Assembly (NCBI RefSeq): GCF_037042905.1
Contig: NC_087245.1
Location: forward strand, 7,951,501 to 8,015,500
Source of the DNA: Lytechinus pictus
Taxonomy: Eukaryota; Echinodermata; Echinoidea; Temnopleuroida; Toxopneustidae
DNA length: 64,000 nucleotides
Reading direction: 5' to 3'
The notes under the pieces were generated by a model. It saw only the letters and a program-made list of their open reading frames with translations, was not told the origin of the DNA and ran no database searches. A program made the position numbers and the translations under genes. Shown one piece after another: positions 63,201 to 64,000 of this stretch. The first letter of the stretch is position 1; the number at the start of each line of letters is the position of its first letter.

Positions 63201-63779
63201 AACAAAAAATATGTCTCTCCAGGACAAATAAGAGATTATTCATTTAAATAAAAAGTGTCTGTGAGACATTTTCCTCAGTATCAGAAAAAATTAAGTAAAT
63301 AATTAAGGTTACCCTTTTGTATTAGTTGATAGCTTTTCTATTATTAGAATACGAAAAAACAAATTCAATAATCATGAGATTTCGAATGAAACAAAAAAAT
63401 TGATTACTGTCTTCGGCATCATTTGGTCACGATTCAATCTTTACACACACATGAATATAAAGTTATTAATATTTATGAAGGTGATGTGACAATAAAATCA
63501 TATTACCTTCAACAGTATATATTCCTGTACATTTCTTTTCCAATTCATCATCGAAGATTGTTGCTACCACTTCATGTGTTCCTATTGATACACTCCCTCC
63601 AACAGGATATCCTCCTAGAGTAATATTAACCGACACAGCATCTCCGTGATATCGGTAACCAGAGGAAGATTTGGTGACACTGTCTGCTCCAAAATCAGGC
63701 GTAAAACTGTAGATCGCCTGACCTGGATCAGTGCTTACAGTGCGATTTAAGTCAGGACAGTCCACTGGTAGCTCGGTAA
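19332..63779 (-). CDS. Membrane-anchored HYR-repeat protein gene, 3' part (17 exons seen)
   Basis: This is the only host gene I can support. Exons on the minus strand in transcript order: 63779-63507, 62166-61930, 61349-61077, 59682-59446, 58865-58593, 57214-56978, 56396-56124, 54731-54495, 53916-53644, 52260-52024, 47497-47225, 33084-32851, 27002-26730, 26135-26008, 23500-23278, 22696-22624, 19531-19332. Every listed exon has AG before it and GT after it (except the last, which ends at a stop), and phases join correctly throughout except EGF to TM. Predicted order: at least 13 HYR-like modules (about 1,110 residues), SEA, half an EGF, TM helix, short tail. HYR modules are known from hyalin and other adhesion proteins, so an extracellular adhesion or matrix role is inferred. 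The 5' exons and signal peptide lie outside the window, and one exon near 19.6-22.6 kb is missing from my model. Confidence 0.85.
19628..19775. mobile_element. Partial MITE of the AAGTCCAC family
   Basis: TTAAACGGACAAGTCCATCC, and further AATCGAATGTGAAATAAGAA and AGTTTCACTTAATTTT phrases match the left two thirds of the element at 46333-46548. The right end is missing. Confidence 0.6.
20012..20259. mobile_element. Small TA-flanked MITE, family 1, second copy
   Basis: Opposite orientation to the copy at 1994-2253. It shares CACTGTA and AAAGTG ends, the GTTGGACACATAATTACCA stretch and the TTATGCTTCCCGCAT stretch, and has TA on both sides. It sits in the intron before the TM exon. Confidence 0.8.
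20262..20858. other. Intron stretch, no gene seen
   Basis: The phrase ATTCAACATT(G)(A/C)ATAAAA recurs at about 20660 and 20721 beside GAGTCACGTGACC and GAGTCATG, so a short degenerate duplication is present. A GC-richer TGACGTCAC lies at 20789. No exon was found. Confidence 0.4.
20859..21217. repeat. Fold-back element, ~95-bp arms, ~165-bp loop
   Basis: The left arm (20859-20955), including CCGAACCTGGGGACTTGATG and GGTGAGTAGTTTACCG, is repeated inverted at 21121-21217 with few mismatches. The loop is GC-richer than its surroundings and has CGTGACGTT and GGTACCGGTACC. A MITE with long arms is the simplest reading. Confidence 0.82.
21218..22224. other. Intron stretch, no gene seen
   Basis: TTAACCAA and TTTAAGCAA phrases recur in both orientations between 21220 and 21450, perhaps a decayed palindromic MITE. 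The rest is AT-rich without splice-supported ORFs. Confidence 0.4.
22225..22457. repeat. (GTA)n trinucleotide tract with regular AAC breaks
   Basis: About 230 bp of GTA/AGT triplets, interrupted at intervals by AACA or AACATT. It gives long but meaningless ORFs of Ser, Val or Thr runs. Confidence 0.95.
22464..22553. repeat. ~44-bp tandem duplication
   Basis: TAGTCATAGTCGTGAG, then ATTCATGTAGTTGTGGTAAT, occurs twice (about 22467 and 22511) next to the GTA tract. Confidence 0.8.
22624..22696 (-). CDS. EGF-like domain, first half exon
   Basis: The exon is 73 nt, phase 1 to 2, with acceptor TTCAG and donor GTAAGATG. It encodes PCGHIICENDGICITNDGSE then PIC, with cysteine spacing C-x4-C-x5-C-x9-C as in the first four cysteines of an EGF-like module. 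The last two cysteines must come from a following exon starting in phase 2. I looked for one with a cysteine codon just after the acceptor between 22.6 and 19.5 kb and did not find it. Confidence 0.72.
22697..23277. other. Intron between SEA and EGF exons
   Basis: No element ends or ORF with support in this stretch. Confidence 0.5.
23278..23500 (-). CDS. SEA domain exon 2
   Basis: The exon is 223 nt, phase 0 to 1. The acceptor has a strong pyrimidine tract ending TTCTCAAG, and the donor is GTGAGTC. The product starts LDMVFRNTSGFIASRVTSF and carries the SEA signature FRPGSVIAVFILIYDSS, then a serine-rich end. It joins exon 1 without a frame change, and the T left at its end plus TT of the EGF exon gives Phe. 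The SEA motif itself is clear. Confidence 0.82.
23599..23625. mobile_element. hAT-type terminal fragment
   Basis: CAGGGGCGTCGATCCATTTT followed by TCAGAT is identical to the left end of the element at 33333. The rest of the element is absent. Confidence 0.6.
23818..25198. mobile_element. Tc1/mariner-like element with ~290-bp inverted repeats
   Basis: Ends CAGTGCGTATCAAAAAAAAC and its complement are each flanked by TA. The left arm (to about 24110) is repeated inverted from about 24905, including the AACACGGGACGTTTTTGTT and CTTGCGCCAGAATTGCAGAA stretches. Total 1,381 bp, but no transposase ORF. The interior carries a C-run and a CTCACTTCGCTCGCTCACAA phrase. It lies in the intron between the two SEA exons. 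Confidence 0.85.
25506..25782. mobile_element. hAT-type MITE with perfect 8-bp duplication
   Basis: Flanked by AATTAGTC at 25498-25505 and 25783-25790, a perfect 8-bp target duplication as made by hAT transposases. Ends CACTGGCGGATCCAG and GGATCCACCCCTG. 277 bp, no ORF. Confidence 0.88.
26008..26135 (-). CDS. SEA domain exon 1
   Basis: The exon is 128 nt, phase 1 to 0, with a T-rich tract and AAAAAG acceptor and GTAAAAT donor. It encodes SRILSGNVTLARIGDNVASF followed by TDDLMDNSTTIYIDTAKKVQ. Joined to the next exon in phase 0, it gives the first half of a SEA domain. SEA domains often sit next to the membrane in cell-surface proteins and some self-cleave; I do not see a clear cleavage motif here. 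Confidence 0.75.
26136..26729. other. Intron between exon B7 and SEA exon 1
   Basis: AT-rich. No exon, repeat end or RNA signal was seen. Confidence 0.5.
26730..27002 (-). CDS. B-type exon B7 (diverged, cysteine-free)
   Basis: The exon is 273 nt, exactly the B length, phase 1 to 1, with acceptor TCTGAAAAAG and donor GTAATTC. It begins TELPVD like the B exons and ends INATDGVLSKTFQFVLTV, which aligns with the last HYR strands. Both B-type cysteines are absent (VDVID replaces VNCPD, and KTFQF replaces KKCTG). I read it as a diverged B module that lost its disulfide. The GTA codon completed across the next junction keeps the frame open into the SEA exon. Confidence 0.85.
27590..28306 (+). pseudogene. 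Retrotransposon endonuclease (APE-like), broken
   Basis: FKIVHLNAQSL marks the start of the endonuclease; LAISESWLHDGIDNNEINIP holds the catalytic Glu region, then RHDRPGRDTHGGTAFY. After a frameshift near 27790, IIGVVYFPKK, VVIVGDLNFNI, CIDLALVSH and YGLSDHFML follow, matching the APE-like GDxN and SDH boxes. A stop at 28304 separates it from the next frame. Confidence 0.82.
28303..30326 (+). pseudogene. Retrotransposon reverse transcriptase, broken
   Basis: A linker (28303-28635, WVTKEMIELGRHRDYLF) precedes RT. The RT frame from 28778 shows MPSKKAMGIDNI, EEWKLAIVTPLFKDG, NYRPISVLPLVSKLLERA, PQQSGFRPRHST, LFIDLKKAFDTVDH, GVPQGSILGPLLF and YADDAVLL (about 29539-29562), so the catalytic residues are kept in this stretch. 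A stop at 29636 interrupts it. The frame resumes with LTLNTSKTKYMILGSK, SNFKYLGVILDENLTY and the C-terminal FDYCDIVWSN. The order and motifs fit the CR1/Jockey group; I cannot settle the clade by eye. Confidence 0.85.
30960..31002. repeat. Short perfect-looking hairpin
   Basis: AATCCCCTCCAATG is followed by CATTGTAGGGGATT, giving a 13-14 bp stem with a short loop. It has no T-run or gene context that would make it a terminator. Confidence 0.55.
31042..32670. mobile_element. Palindromic MITE split by a hAT-type insertion
   Basis: Ends GGTGGGTGTTTCATAAAGCT and its complement. With the insertion and one target copy removed, the MITE is about 178 bp. Internally GTCGTGCGTAAA occurs in both orientations. 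No target duplication is evident around the outer ends. Confidence 0.82.
31199..32641. mobile_element. hAT-type element nested in the MITE
   Basis: Ends CAGGCGCGTAGCCAGG and CCTGGCTACGCGGTTG, flanked by the perfect 8-bp duplication CTTACGAA (31191-31198 and 32642-32649). The interior has GCTTCCGCGCTTCGCGCGG-like palindromes and C/G runs, but no transposase ORF. It is clearly younger than the MITE it interrupts. Confidence 0.9.
32851..33084 (-). CDS. HYR-like exon A6 (diverged)
   Basis: The exon is 234 nt (78 codons), phase 1 to 1, with acceptor TTTTGGCAG and donor GTGAGTAAAG. It encodes DDQPPNITCSNQT at the start, and INEVSVNVTDLAGNINNAIC with a terminal YIDIQ. This is the most canonical HYR module here, keeping the PPxIxC opening and the D-xxGN-xxxC close. 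Its clear divergence from A1-A5 suggests an older duplication. Confidence 0.9.
33195..33252. repeat. (GACA)n / (GA)n simple repeat
   Basis: ACAGACAGACAGACAGAC followed by GAGAGAGAG-rich sequence. Confidence 0.9.
33333..34134. mobile_element. hAT-type element with periodic GCGAGCGCGAAGCGCGAGC motif
   Basis: Ends CAGGGGCGTCGATCCA and GGATCAACGCCTCTG, flanked by GTATCAAT and ATATCAAT (7 of 8 bases identical). The palindromic motif GCGAGCGCGAAGCGCGAGC occurs at about 33521, 33648 (diverged), 33758 and 33929, each followed by (T)GAAATTTTT-like sequence. No transposase ORF. Confidence 0.85.
34135..34510. other. Intron stretch, no gene seen
   Basis: Low-complexity T-rich and mixed sequence. No motif or repeat end recognised. 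Confidence 0.45.
34569..34630. repeat. (TA)n microsatellite
   Basis: About 50 bp of TA repeats, then the (ATA)n tail that belongs to the adjoining SINE. Confidence 0.9.
34624..34906 (-). repeat. tRNA-derived SINE, minus strand
   Basis: Read on the minus strand it begins GAGCGTTGTCACCCATTGGA, has the B box GGGTTCGAATCCC, the AATGGGTACCTGGCAGGAAT body phrase and an ATTATTATTA tail. It is the same family as the SINE in the DIRS recombinase. Confidence 0.88.
35110..35482 (+). pseudogene. Tx1-like endonuclease, first piece
   Basis: It reads QQKVDILFLQETYWTE with the catalytic Glu of APE-like endonucleases, then GKSFFSHGTNHSCGVAVLK and VNVYAPTERKKREHFL. In-frame stops occur near 35230 and 35340. 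It is cut at 35482 by the insertion of the AGGTTTCC element. Confidence 0.78.
36127..36995. mobile_element. Nested TA-flanked MITE (AACTCCTCAAAAAA family)
   Basis: Ends AACTCCTCAAAAAAGGTTTG and TTGAGGGGTT, flanked by TA. It includes two diverged direct copies of a CTTTTCAATTCAGAC-to-CAGATTTCCAAA block (about 36608 and 36803). A truncated relative lies at 51281-51990. Confidence 0.78.
37067..37698. repeat. 316-bp tandem duplication
   Basis: ACCCACTCGGAATGAACTCA starts at 37067 and again at 37383. The copies are nearly identical throughout, including AACATGTTCAAA and CACGACTTCAAGGAG ends, so the duplication is recent. Confidence 0.93.
37864..37965 (+). pseudogene. Tx1-like endonuclease, second piece
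   Basis: GKQTPFILGGDWHCMLDTKK carries the GGDW(N) box that follows the first piece. The piece ends where the long-TIR element begins near TAGTCCATGATAGG. An almost identical copy of this same piece sits at 41170-41280. Confidence 0.78.
37950..39925. mobile_element. Long-TIR element with mirrored ~190-bp repeats, copy 1
   Basis: Inverted arms of about 200 bp: GTTTCTTGTCAATTCGAGGG near 38018 and its complement near 39850, with ACACGAGTGGCATCATTCAG in each. Inside, a block of about 190 bp containing AAATGGCCGCCATAG, GTATTATGTACAAT, AATGCATGTAATTGTGAT and GTGATAAATGCTGTATTTTG is repeated about six times forward, then in reverse orientation toward the right end. No transposase ORF. Confidence 0.85.
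39926..41087 (+). pseudogene. Tx1-like endonuclease end to RT start
   Basis: KTHFNTKQFTWRKLSLRVAL, RLDYWLISKSLQ, DIRPSFKADHNVISLK close the endonuclease (the DH box is kept). A linker follows (RARVRWLEKGEMCTSYSSGL), then frame-broken RT start motifs: LVARLKSVIGQIVNEEQ. Stops occur at 40156, 40402 and 40714. The piece is cut at about 41087 by the second composite copy. Confidence 0.8.
41088..44040. mobile_element. Second composite copy: AGGTTTCC end, endonuclease piece, long-TIR element
   Basis: From AGCTTTATGCGAGTTATCGC at 41088 this repeats the sequence from 37772: the right end of the TA-flanked element, the same endonuclease piece (41170-41280), and a whole long-TIR element (arms near 41331 and 43960). 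The internal mirrored array is longer here (about 2.7 kb against 1.9 kb between arms). The copy interrupts the RT of the same retrotransposon. Confidence 0.85.
44041..46095 (+). pseudogene. Tx1-like RT and C-terminal region, broken
   Basis: It resumes with LTIDVIEFMKRKHFGAIMMA, DFSKAFDVID (RT motif A), then VKVLQYADDTLFFVLDK (YADD box at 44429-44440). After a shift near 44580, TGIPTKYLGFYILPDIEKAR and KLTIFGRVIIVKTLGLSHLV follow. The C-terminal part has KVIYNLLPERKNLFKFN and a zinc-binding-like CPHCCVDEDNVHAFVDC. These are hallmarks of the Tx1/L1-like group as I know it. Several stops and shifts separate the pieces. Confidence 0.83.
46333..46548. mobile_element. Palindromic MITE with TTAA ends
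   Basis: The left end TTAAAGGGCAAGTCCACTCC and the right end GGTGTACTTGTCCTTTAA are inverted. The arms pair far inward (AACAAGCATAACACTG with its complement). If TTAA is the target duplication, it would suit a piggyBac or Kolobok-type source. A related partial copy is at 19628. Confidence 0.8.
46662..46940 (+). repeat. tRNA-derived SINE, diverged
   Basis: The B box GGGTTCGAATCC, AGGTGAATGGGTACCCGGTA and a GCGCTCTATAAATGGACAT end match the family of the 12.7-kb SINE. An extended (ATT/ATC)n tail runs to about 47070. Confidence 0.82.
46938..47071. repeat. (ATT)n/(ATC)n tail expansion
   Basis: About 130 bp of ATT, ATC and ACT triplets following the SINE. Confidence 0.88.
47225..47497 (-). CDS. 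HYR-like exon B6
   Basis: The exon is 273 nt, phase 1 to 1, with acceptor TTTTGCAG and donor GTAATATA. It is more diverged than B2-B5: VSTDPHQ, NTTLGGYPVGG, EKKCTRIYIVE. It marks the edge of the homogenised array. The next intron, to the exon at 33084, is about 14 kb and almost entirely transposon sequence. Confidence 0.88.
47681..47722 (-). pseudogene. Dead B-exon fragment (unit 5)
   Basis: Older copy of the same fragment upstream of B6; the acceptor is lost (TTGCATAAC). Its presence shows that the A-psiB-B unit structure existed before B6 diverged and before the intron was expanded by insertions. Confidence 0.7.
47990..48062 (+). repeat. tRNA-derived SINE head (Met-like)
   Basis: GGTCGTGTGGTCTAGTGGTA holds the A box, CTCATAA an anticodon-like loop (CAT), and GAGTTCGAATCCCC the B box. 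The acceptor arms do not pair well, and a non-tRNA body follows to roughly 48255, so a SINE is more likely than a tRNA gene. Confidence 0.62.
48266..49339. mobile_element. hAT-type element with seven periodic GC-rich motifs
   Basis: Ends CAGGGGGGGATCCAG and CTGGATCCGCGCCTG. TGGATCA occurs at both outer edges (48259-48265 and 49338-49344), overlapping the right TIR, so the exact 8-bp duplication is ambiguous. Versions of GCGAGCGCGAAGCGCGAGC recur about every 110 bp at roughly 48459, 48568, 48678, 48791, 48905, 48980 (weak) and 49078. No transposase ORF. Confidence 0.8.
49346..50150. repeat. ~410-bp tandem duplication
   Basis: AGCAAAAGGGGTTGGATCAA at 49347 and TTGCAAAAGGGTTAGATCCA near 49754 start two copies that share GATACCA, AAAGTTGAAAT, GGATCA-TTTCAGTTTGTTTG, GAAGACAGGTA and GTGGATC-AACC blocks. 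Identity is moderate. Confidence 0.82.
50179..51155. repeat. Dispersed GTGACTCGCGTGAC motif, four copies
   Basis: GTGACTCGCATGAC at 50180, GTGACTCGCGTGAC at about 50772 and 51110, and GTGACCCGCGTGAC at about 51141. The spacing is irregular and the sequence between is not repeated, apart from the fold-back element. Confidence 0.7.
50205..50604. mobile_element. Fold-back MITE with GGGCGATTCCAT ends
   Basis: GGGCGATTCCATGC at 50205 pairs with TATGGAATCGCCC at 50592-50604. The inner arms also pair (AACAAAAATATGTTG and GAAAATATTGCGTGTCGTAC with their complements), so the whole 400 bp can fold back. Confidence 0.82.
51281..51990. mobile_element. Truncated MITE, AACCCCTCAAAAAA family
   Basis: The left end AACCCCTCAAAAAAAGTTTG and inner blocks (GAGTTTTGCCATTAATTTCT, TTATGATCATGCCATCACGA) match the complement of the nested element at 36127-36995. 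The right end stops at AGATTTCCAAACTTGTGATC without the terminal TTGAGGGG. It follows a (TA)n tract at 51236-51279. Confidence 0.75.
52024..52260 (-). CDS. HYR-like exon A5 (last regular unit)
   Basis: The exon is 237 nt, phase 1 to 1, with donor GTAAGAATT, closer to consensus than the GTAGGTAG donor of A1-A4. The coding sequence otherwise matches A4. The following intron is about 4.5 kb here rather than about 0.6 kb, because SINE, hAT and other repeat sequence lies between A5 and its partner B6. Confidence 0.9.
52682..52752 (-). repeat. tRNA-derived SINE head in HYR unit (A5 intron)
   Basis: On the minus strand a pol III B box (GTTCGAATCCC) follows an anticodon-like loop CTTGTAA, so the head resembles tRNA-Thr(TGT). 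The acceptor arms do not pair, so it is a SINE remnant and not a tRNA gene. Confidence 0.6.
53644..53916 (-). CDS. HYR-like exon B5
   Basis: The exon is 273 nt, phase 1 to 1. It has VRTDPHQ and LGRFPVGG, and pairs with A4 in one 2.48-kb unit. Splice sites and both cysteines are intact. Confidence 0.9.
54097..54139 (-). pseudogene. Dead B-exon fragment (unit 4)
   Basis: Same truncated B-exon start with a His for Cys change and a lost acceptor. It lies between A4 and B5. Confidence 0.73.
54495..54731 (-). CDS. HYR-like exon A4
   Basis: The exon is 237 nt, phase 1 to 1. It shares CSNVTL and GYTAVTMFAVD with A5. Acceptor and donor are intact. Confidence 0.9.
55143..55215 (-). repeat. tRNA-derived SINE head in HYR unit (A4 intron)
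   Basis: Same insertion at the equivalent place in the neighbouring unit, carried there by tandem duplication. The B box is intact. Confidence 0.6.
56124..56396 (-). CDS. HYR-like exon B4
   Basis: The exon is 273 nt, phase 1 to 1. It has Gly in VRTGPHQ and Arg in LGRFPVGG; otherwise it matches B5. Splice sites are intact. Confidence 0.9.
56579..56621 (-). pseudogene. Dead B-exon fragment (unit 3)
   Basis: Same truncated TELPVN-like start as in unit 1; the acceptor is changed to GCCG. It lies between A3 and B4. Confidence 0.73.
56978..57214 (-). CDS. HYR-like exon A3
   Basis: The exon is 237 nt, phase 1 to 1. It carries CSNVTL, and Ser in GYTAVSMFAVD where the sisters have Thr. Splice sites are intact. 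It is spaced 2,468 bp from A2. Confidence 0.9.
57622..57692 (-). repeat. tRNA-derived SINE head in HYR unit (A3 intron)
   Basis: Same tRNA-Thr-like head. A short deletion next to the B box distinguishes this unit from its neighbours. Confidence 0.6.
58593..58865 (-). CDS. HYR-like exon B3
   Basis: The exon is 273 nt, phase 1 to 1. It matches B2 except for single residues, notably Lys in HGVKAIIFDD where the sisters have Ile. Both cysteines and the splice sites are intact. It starts 2,484 bp from B2. Confidence 0.9.
59049..59091 (-). pseudogene. Dead B-exon fragment (unit 2), acceptor intact
   Basis: The same fragment as in the other units, but the sequence before it reads CTTGCAG, so an acceptor AG is present. 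It could in principle be spliced as a cryptic exon start. The match to B exons ends after about 12 codons. Confidence 0.7.
59446..59682 (-). CDS. HYR-like exon A2
   Basis: The exon is 237 nt, phase 1 to 1. It has the same acceptor and donor context as A1 and encodes the same DTDPPIVTCSN start with Ala in CSNATL. It starts 2,484 bp from A1, which sets the tandem unit length. Confidence 0.9.
60093..60166 (-). repeat. tRNA-derived SINE head in HYR unit (A2 intron)
   Basis: Same head. The anticodon-arm region differs by a few bases from the other copies; the B box is kept. Confidence 0.6.
61077..61349 (-). CDS. HYR-like exon B2
   Basis: The exon is 273 nt, phase 1 to 1, with acceptor ATTTTGCAG and donor GTAATATG. 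The product starts TELPVNCPDLNRTVRTNPHQ and ends EKKCTGIYTVE. It differs from its sister B exons at only a few residues, for example Asn where the others have Asp or Gly after VRT. It pairs with A1 in one repeat unit. Confidence 0.9.
61533..61575 (-). pseudogene. Dead B-exon fragment (unit 1)
   Basis: About 43 nt reading TELPVNHPDLNR on the minus strand, matching the start of the B exons, with the first cysteine changed to His. The acceptor is lost (GCCG in place of GCAG). It lies about 230 bp from the functional B exon in the same intron, and the flanking intron sequence is duplicated with it. It is a leftover of an exon-plus-intron duplication. Confidence 0.75.
61930..62166 (-). CDS. HYR-like exon A1
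   Basis: The exon is 237 nt (79 codons), phase 1 to 1, with acceptor TCTTTACAG and donor GTAGGTAGTG. It encodes the HYR hallmark DTDPPIVTCSN at the start and VDEYNNSAECLFYV near the end. The first codon is completed by the G from the previous B exon, giving Asp. It is first of the near-identical tandem units. The donor leaves ACA C, so the junction with the next B exon reads QNT-L-TELPV. Confidence 0.9.
62577..62650 (-). repeat. tRNA-derived SINE head in HYR unit (A1 intron)
   Basis: Same head, more diverged in its 5' half (near 62625-62650) than in the other units. This is consistent with a unit at the edge of the array. Confidence 0.58.
63507..63779 (-). CDS. HYR-like exon B1 (most 5' exon in window)
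   Basis: The exon is 273 nt (91 codons), phase 1 to 1, with acceptor TTTCAG and donor GTAATATG. It opens with TELPVDCPDLNRTV and closes with EKKCTGIYTVE, giving one cysteine near each end as in HYR modules. It differs from the later B copies at many more places (for example STDPGQAIYSF and SSSGYRYHG), so it lies outside the homogenised part of the array. The A-type exon expected before it is beyond the window edge. Confidence 0.87.
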
Positions 63780-64000
63780 CTGAAAGAATAACAGAATTAA
63801 GTGCATAATGCTTTTCTGTATCTACCTGTAACATACGTTATGAACATCATATCATTCACATCGATCCTTCACACCGATCACACACCGATCCTCCTTTTGC
63901 ACCTTAGTCAAATTGTTGGTATGTCGTCCCGGAACAAGATAAATGTTGCTTTTTTTTAAGTTATGAAAATAGAAATATTCAAACAAAACTATTATGTTTA

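Overview
The window reads as invertebrate animal DNA. It is AT-rich, intron-rich and full of transposons. An ambulacrarian, most likely an echinoderm, is the best guess. The reasons are a long membrane protein built from HYR (hyalin-repeat) domains, a DIRS-type retroelement, tRNA-derived SINEs with (ATT)n tails, and many TIR elements. The species is not determined and I could run no searches.

One host gene is visible, on the minus strand from about 63.8 kb down to 19.3 kb; its 5' end lies beyond the right edge. I resolve 17 exons. Thirteen encode HYR-like modules: seven B type (273 nt each) and six A type (five of 237 nt, one of 234 nt). All 13 begin and end in phase 1, so they can be duplicated or skipped without changing frame. 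They are followed by two exons making a SEA domain, one exon with the first half of an EGF-like domain, and one exon with a transmembrane helix and a short tail. The exon completing the EGF domain (phase 2 to 1) was not found. From 52.0 to 62.2 kb the gene is a tandem array of near-identical units of about 2.48 kb. Each holds one A exon, one B exon, a dead B-exon fragment and a tRNA-like SINE. Downstream the introns swell to as much as 14 kb through transposon insertion.

Layout. 0.2-8.1 kb: three defective PIF/Harbinger copies, two forming a head-to-head palindrome, plus two smaller TIR elements. About 8.1-13.4 kb: a decayed DIRS retroelement (gag, RT-RNase H, tyrosine recombinase) with a SINE inserted in the recombinase. 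14.7-17.7 kb: a minus-strand non-LTR retrotransposon relic with RNase H, and tandem repeats. 19.3-33.1 kb: the 3' exons of the HYR gene, separated by a Tc1/mariner-like element with long TIRs, hAT-type elements with 8-bp target duplications, and a plus-strand CR1/Jockey-type retrotransposon. 34.6-46.1 kb: one Tx1/L1-like retrotransposon broken by a TA-flanked element rich in GAGTTATCGCGAG-like repeats and by two copies of a long-TIR element filled with mirrored repeats; part of this complex is duplicated. 46.3-52 kb: SINEs, a hAT element with a periodic GC-rich motif, a 410-bp tandem duplication and a fold-back element. 52-64 kb: the HYR exon array.

No intact autonomous transposon gene was seen. 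Every element ORF carries stops, frameshifts or truncation, so the element genes are given as pseudogenes. No functional tRNA, rRNA, CRISPR or bacterial feature was found. Exon limits come from reading splice sites and phases by eye, not from transcripts.
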